Assembly (NCBI GenBank): GCA_002361655.1
Contig: DETM01000008.1
Coordinates: 1 to 13,514, forward strand
Direction: 5' to 3'
Origin: Prevotella sp. UBA3288
Lineage (GTDB): Bacteria; Bacteroidota; Bacteroidia; Bacteroidales; Bacteroidaceae
DNA length: 13,514 nt
A program made the position numbers and the translations under genes. The stretch's first letter is position 1; each line of letters begins with the position of its first letter. The notes below the pieces were generated by a model that was not told the DNA's origin, ran no database searches, and saw only the letters and a list, made by a program, of their open reading frames with translations. Positions 12,535 through 13,514 of this stretch are shown one piece after another.

Positions 12535-13011
12535 TTACACTGGGTGGTTCTTCCAGAAGCGGGAGGTGATGTCGTCGAAGTTGCCGGCCGGCGACTTGCG
12601 GTAGAGGCGCTGGTTGGTGGTGGGCTCTTTCAGGGGACCGAGATGGCGGATGAAGGGGCCAATCTTGATATAGTCGAAGTCGTTTTTGGTGATGGCGGCC
12701 GGAATGCGGATGCGACCGCTGTACCAGGCCACCTTGAACTCGGGATGCTCCTCGTGGATGTACTGGGCCAGAAGGTTGACTCCCTTGGGGTCGGCATCGC
12801 CGCCCATGAAGGCAATGCAGGTGATGTCCTGACCATACTTCGACACGAATGCGTCGATGGCATTCGTGTCGAGCGGCAGGCCGATGTCTTCCCAAAGATA
12901 CTGACTGTGGCAGCCTGGACAGCGGCAGGGACAGTTGCTGATGTTGATGGCGAGCGTCACCTCGTCGGGTATCTCTTGGAAGACGATGCCGGTGTTGACG
13001 TATTTCAGCAT
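12535..13011 (-). CDS. nrdG: Anaerobic ribonucleotide reductase activating protein
   Basis: NrdG is the radical-SAM enzyme that uses a 4Fe-4S cluster and S-adenosylmethionine to generate the glycyl radical on NrdD under anaerobic conditions. The 158-aa protein has the expected length. The cluster motif CPCRCPGCHS gives C27-x3-C31-x2-C34, matching the CX3CX2C radical-SAM signature, with an extra C29. FMGGDADPKG (68-77) corresponds to the GGD segment that contacts SAM, and YIKIGPFI (about 114-121) is the usual C-terminal strand region. It follows nrdD on the same strand with a 77-bp gap, the normal order. The gap contains a G-rich hairpin or quadruplex candidate ending 3 nt before the ATG. Start choice is supported by the family N-terminus (MLKYVNTGIVFQEIPDEVTL). 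Confidence 0.93.
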   Translation of the reverse strand: MLKYVNTGIVFQEIPDEVTLAINISNCPCRCPGCHSQYLWEDIGLPLDTNAIDAFVSKYGQDITCIAFMGGDADPKGVNLLAQYIHEEHPEFKVAWYSGRIRIPAAITKNDFDYIKIGPFIRHLGPLKEPTTNQRLYRKSPAGNFDDITSRFWKNHPV

Positions 13012-13014
13012 AGG

Positions 13015-13044
13015 CCCACCCCCTGCCCCTCCCCAAGGCAGGGG
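13015..13044 (-). promoter_or_regulatory. G-rich hairpin/quadruplex candidate in the nrdG leader
   Basis: On the minus strand the segment just before the nrdG ATG holds four G-runs (4, 4, 5 and 3 G, at 13031-13034, 13026-13029, 13019-13023 and 13015-13017) separated by 1-2 nt, a G-quadruplex-forming pattern. The same bases pair in a stem CCCCTGCC/GGCAGGGG (13020-13027 with 13037-13044, 9-nt loop), so the two folds exclude each other. It covers the place of the ribosome binding site. It may also belong to a dispersed repeat family. Confidence 0.55.
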
Positions 13045-13088
13045 AGTCTAAGTACTTTTGCTGTCATCATAAGTGCGGCGGCGGGCTT

Positions 13089-13514
13089 TTACGCTTTTGC
13101 ATAGTAACGGCGTGAGGCCTCCTCCTGGCGGGGCTGGGAGAAGTTCGAGACGCGCTTCAGATAGCCGATGATGCGGGTCATGTAGTCGATGTTCTCGGAA
13201 CCGCACTTCGGACACTTGTGCAGATAGCGCTTGTCGATGTAGCCACATTCGTTGCACACGGTGTTGGGGATATTGAACGTGAAGTAGTTGCAACCCTCCT
13301 TGGCGGCTACCTTCAGCAGTTTGAGGTACTGGTCCTTGGAGAGGTGCTCCTCCAAATTCATGTGGAGGGCCGAGCCGCCGGTGAGGTGCTCGATGTAGGG
13401 ACGGCCGTGCAGTTTGAACTTGTCGAGAATGGTCAACGACTCGTCTTCTACGACATAGAAATAAGAGTTGTAACAGTCACGCGGCACGAAATAGCCGTCC
13501 TCGCGGTCCCACTT
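13089..13514 (-). CDS. nrdD: Anaerobic ribonucleoside-triphosphate reductase, C-terminal part
   Basis: Only the last 141 residues are inside the window and the frame runs off the right edge. NrdD reduces ribonucleoside triphosphates to deoxy forms in anaerobic growth using a glycyl radical. The fragment has VPRDCYNSYFYVVEDES, the substrate-loop-like GRPYIEHLTGGSALHMNLEE, and a C-terminal zinc module CNECG...CPKCG with two CxxC pairs. The glycyl-radical motif R-I-I-G-Y-L follows, its Gly encoded at 13164-13166. The tail NFSQPRQEEASRRYYAKA corresponds to the conserved R-x-x-E-x-x-x-R ending of the family. nrdG lies immediately downstream. The apparent start at 13487 is an internal GTG, because the preceding codons (KWDREDGYF) continue the homology. 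Confidence 0.94.
   Translation of the reverse strand, partial: KWDREDGYFVPRDCYNSYFYVVEDESLTILDKFKLHGRPYIEHLTGGSALHMNLEEHLSKDQYLKLLKVAAKEGCNYFTFNIPNTVCNECGYIDKRYLHKCPKCGSENIDYMTRIIGYLKRVSNFSQPRQEEASRRYYAKA

Noticed and set aside
12524..13036. N-terminal extension of the exported protein through nrdG
   Set aside because: It overlaps nrdG in another frame. A signal peptide begins exactly at the ATG at 12523.

Overview
The window looks like chromosomal DNA from a gut or oral Bacteroidales bacterium, most likely Prevotella or a close relative. The evidence is repeated Bacteroidetes-type promoters (TAnnTTTG -7 box, usually followed by GCA), paired LytS/LytTR regulation, a Bacteroidales-type second PurF-like protein, short class III NrdD and NrdG, and exported proteins with Prevotella-style C-termini. 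No rRNA, tRNA or CRISPR array was seen.

Region 1 (1-3300) is an AT-rich accessory segment. It starts with the 5' end of a minus-strand MmeI-like (type IIL) restriction-modification enzyme. Next is a complete IS3-family insertion sequence (505-2128) with orfA, orfB, a putative -1 frameshift site, imperfect terminal inverted repeats, a 4-bp TGAG target duplication and an unusual 32-bp ladder of end-like motifs inside its right end. It is followed by three 22-bp tandem palindromic units, a truncated WYL-type regulator and a KilA-N protein missing its N-terminus. I read this as an eroding defence or mobile island whose right edge abuts the promoter of the next gene.

Region 2 (3330-7003) holds housekeeping-like plus-strand genes: an extended SDR (NAD-dependent epimerase-type), a PAP2/Aur1-like integral membrane protein, and an amidophosphoribosyltransferase paralogue. 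The paralogue keeps the PRPP loop and the Fe-S cysteines but has lost the N-terminal glutaminase nucleophile.

Region 3 (7057-11646) is a four-gene plus-strand cassette: a small exported protein with a sorting-domain-like C-terminus, a translationally coupled Cthe_2159-type right-handed beta-helix protein, a LytS-type sensor kinase with a His/Asp/Glu-rich extracytoplasmic loop, and a LytTR response regulator. The layout suggests a surface-protein module with its own sensory control. A hairpin and a second promoter lie between kinase and regulator.

Region 4 (11669-13514, minus strand, convergent with region 3) reads nrdD (3' part only), nrdG, then an exported protein of unknown function 11 bp further on. 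A G-rich, potentially quadruplex-forming leader sits directly upstream of nrdG.
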